Below are positions 62,896-64,000 of a DNA stretch of 64,000 nt, piece after piece. This DNA comes from Coenobita brevimanus (lineage: Eukaryota; Arthropoda; Malacostraca; Decapoda; Coenobitidae). The notes beneath the pieces are model-generated. The model was given only the letters and a program-made list of their open reading frames with translations. It was not told the origin of the DNA and did no database searches. The DNA lies in the NCBI GenBank assembly GCA_032717465.1, contig CM064732.1, forward strand, positions 36,527,822-36,591,821, written 5' to 3'. Within the stretch, counting starts at the first letter, position 1; each line of letters begins with the position of its first letter. A program made the translations under genes and the position numbers.

Positions 62896-63831
62896 TACAC
62901 ACATCCACCCACACCCTCCCCCTTCCCCCCCACACACGTGTGTGTGAATCCTGAGAGAATGAAACCCAAATACGTATAAAGGTGATGCAGGGTTATTTTG
63001 GCTATTGTTAAAAATTAGAAAGATATTCGTGTGGTAGACTCTGAGAGGTCGAAAGATGTAAGAAATAAGTTTTTGATGCATTAAAATCAACAAGATTACT
63101 TTTACCCCAGTCAGAGATAAGGGCCAAATGAGACATTAAGTGTGCCATAGCCTCATCCCTTGTTTGTTGTGATATTATTAATGCAAACCAGTTACAGTGT
63201 ATTTATTTAATAACTGGTTTCTTCATTTCACTGTTTGTTGAAGACTACGATTAACGACTCTATTTACTAATGTTACCTCCGCGCTACTATATTCAACTTA
63301 AGGGATATATACCTTTCGTAATGGAAGGGTCGTAAACTCAATCTCCACTTATCAGCTATATTGGATGGCATTCTTGATTCTGCCTCCAAACAACTTTAAT
63401 CAGCTTAAGGGACATACTCTTGCCGCTTATATGCAATGACGTATATTTAATTATACATCCCAACTACGTATTCAGCTCAGGAGGCACCTCCGTTAAGGAA
63501 AGGGTCGGAAGCAATCTTTAATTTACCCCTGAAGCATCAAGAGTTACTTCTTGCTACTTAAATCTTGAATTATTGTTTCCAATCTTCTATCATGCCTTAG
63601 GAACTTGACCTTAGAACTATATGTTCTCAAAACTTATTCACTCCATCCTTGTCTTGCCCTCAACCGTTTCACAAATTTGGCTTAAATCGAATAAAAGCAA
63701 TTTCGGCCGAACTTGTAACGTGACTTTAACCTTTGACCTACAGTTCTCAAAAACAAGAGATCAGCTCTTAGAAATACGCTCAACCTTTCCACCAAGTGTG
63801 AAATAAGCTTAAAACATTTTAAGTTAGTTTG

Positions 63832-63834
<3 letters not shown>
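62896..63834. other. No recognised gene; satellite-like phrases
   Basis: Phrases of the ttcagctcaggaggcacctc / cagcttaagggacatactct type recur at 63295-63500. No coding motif. Confidence 0.4.

Positions 63835-63835
<1 letters not shown>

Positions 63836-63927
<92 letters not shown>
63836..63927. repeat. (CA)n microsatellite
   Basis: About 46 CA units, uninterrupted. An A run occupies 63979-63998 near the window end. Confidence 0.98.
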
Positions 63928-63930
<3 letters not shown>

Positions 63931-64000
63931 GTCGAGTAAAACATTATCCATATCCCACTTCGACAGCGCGGATGTAACAAAAAAAAAAAAAAAAAAAATC

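Overview
The window looks like intergenic, repeat-dominated DNA from an arthropod nuclear genome, most likely a decapod crustacean. This rests on the very high density of long AT, CA and GA microsatellites, on several LINE families decayed into frameshifted pieces, on Tc1/mariner, hAT and piggyBac-like DNA transposons, and on TTAGG-like stretches. The taxon is an inference. I recognise no host protein-coding gene, rRNA, genuine tRNA gene or CRISPR array. Nearly all long open frames are either decayed transposon coding sequence or frames forced open by dinucleotide and purine-rich repeats.

Layout. 1-1000: 5'-truncated LINE (minus). 1218-1587: fold-back element. 2938-6321: decayed hAT with a TTF zinc finger (minus). 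6323-11460: kilobase-scale polypurine DNA with GA and AT arrays. 12100-17550: a cluster holding two opposed RTE-like LINE pieces, a tRNA-derived SINE (family A), a LINE 3' piece, repeat family B, and a 2.6-kb LINE with endonuclease and reverse transcriptase. 17653-18969: complete but mutated mariner with terminal inverted repeats (minus). 19010-25250: minisatellites, second copy of family B, repeat family E, and large CA/TC arrays. 25300-28620: mostly microsatellites and pyrimidine-rich DNA. 29200-31190: a repeat family with an internal (TG)n tract, in direct and inverted copies around a tRNA-derived SINE that has a clear 16-bp target duplication. 31585-34386: nearly full-length decayed LINE (plus). 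34400-40900: few landmarks, mainly a degenerate satellite-like motif. 41330-44300: near full-length RTE-like LINE (minus) with tandem 49-bp repeats at its 5' end. 45785-46465: LINE RT remnant (minus). 47091-48790: decayed copy of a multi-copy gene of unknown function. 49107-51513 and 57651-58429: three copies of a roughly 775-bp TTAA-bounded piggyBac-like non-autonomous element. 52958-54658: a second TTAA-bounded piggyBac-like element. 55440-56580: decayed Tc1-like element. 58930-59850: LINE 3' piece. 61833-62070: short fold-back element.

Nothing here forms an operon or pathway. The connections are between repeats. LINE and SINE 3' ends repeatedly run straight into AT, GAT or GATA arrays. One SINE insertion shows microsatellite length change in one of its two target-site copies. 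Five premature stops in four elements look like CGA-to-TGA changes. The best new material is repeat biology: the TTAA-bounded families, the SINEs, the fold-back elements and the origin of microsatellites from transposon tails. I found no evidence for an unknown defence or metabolic system.
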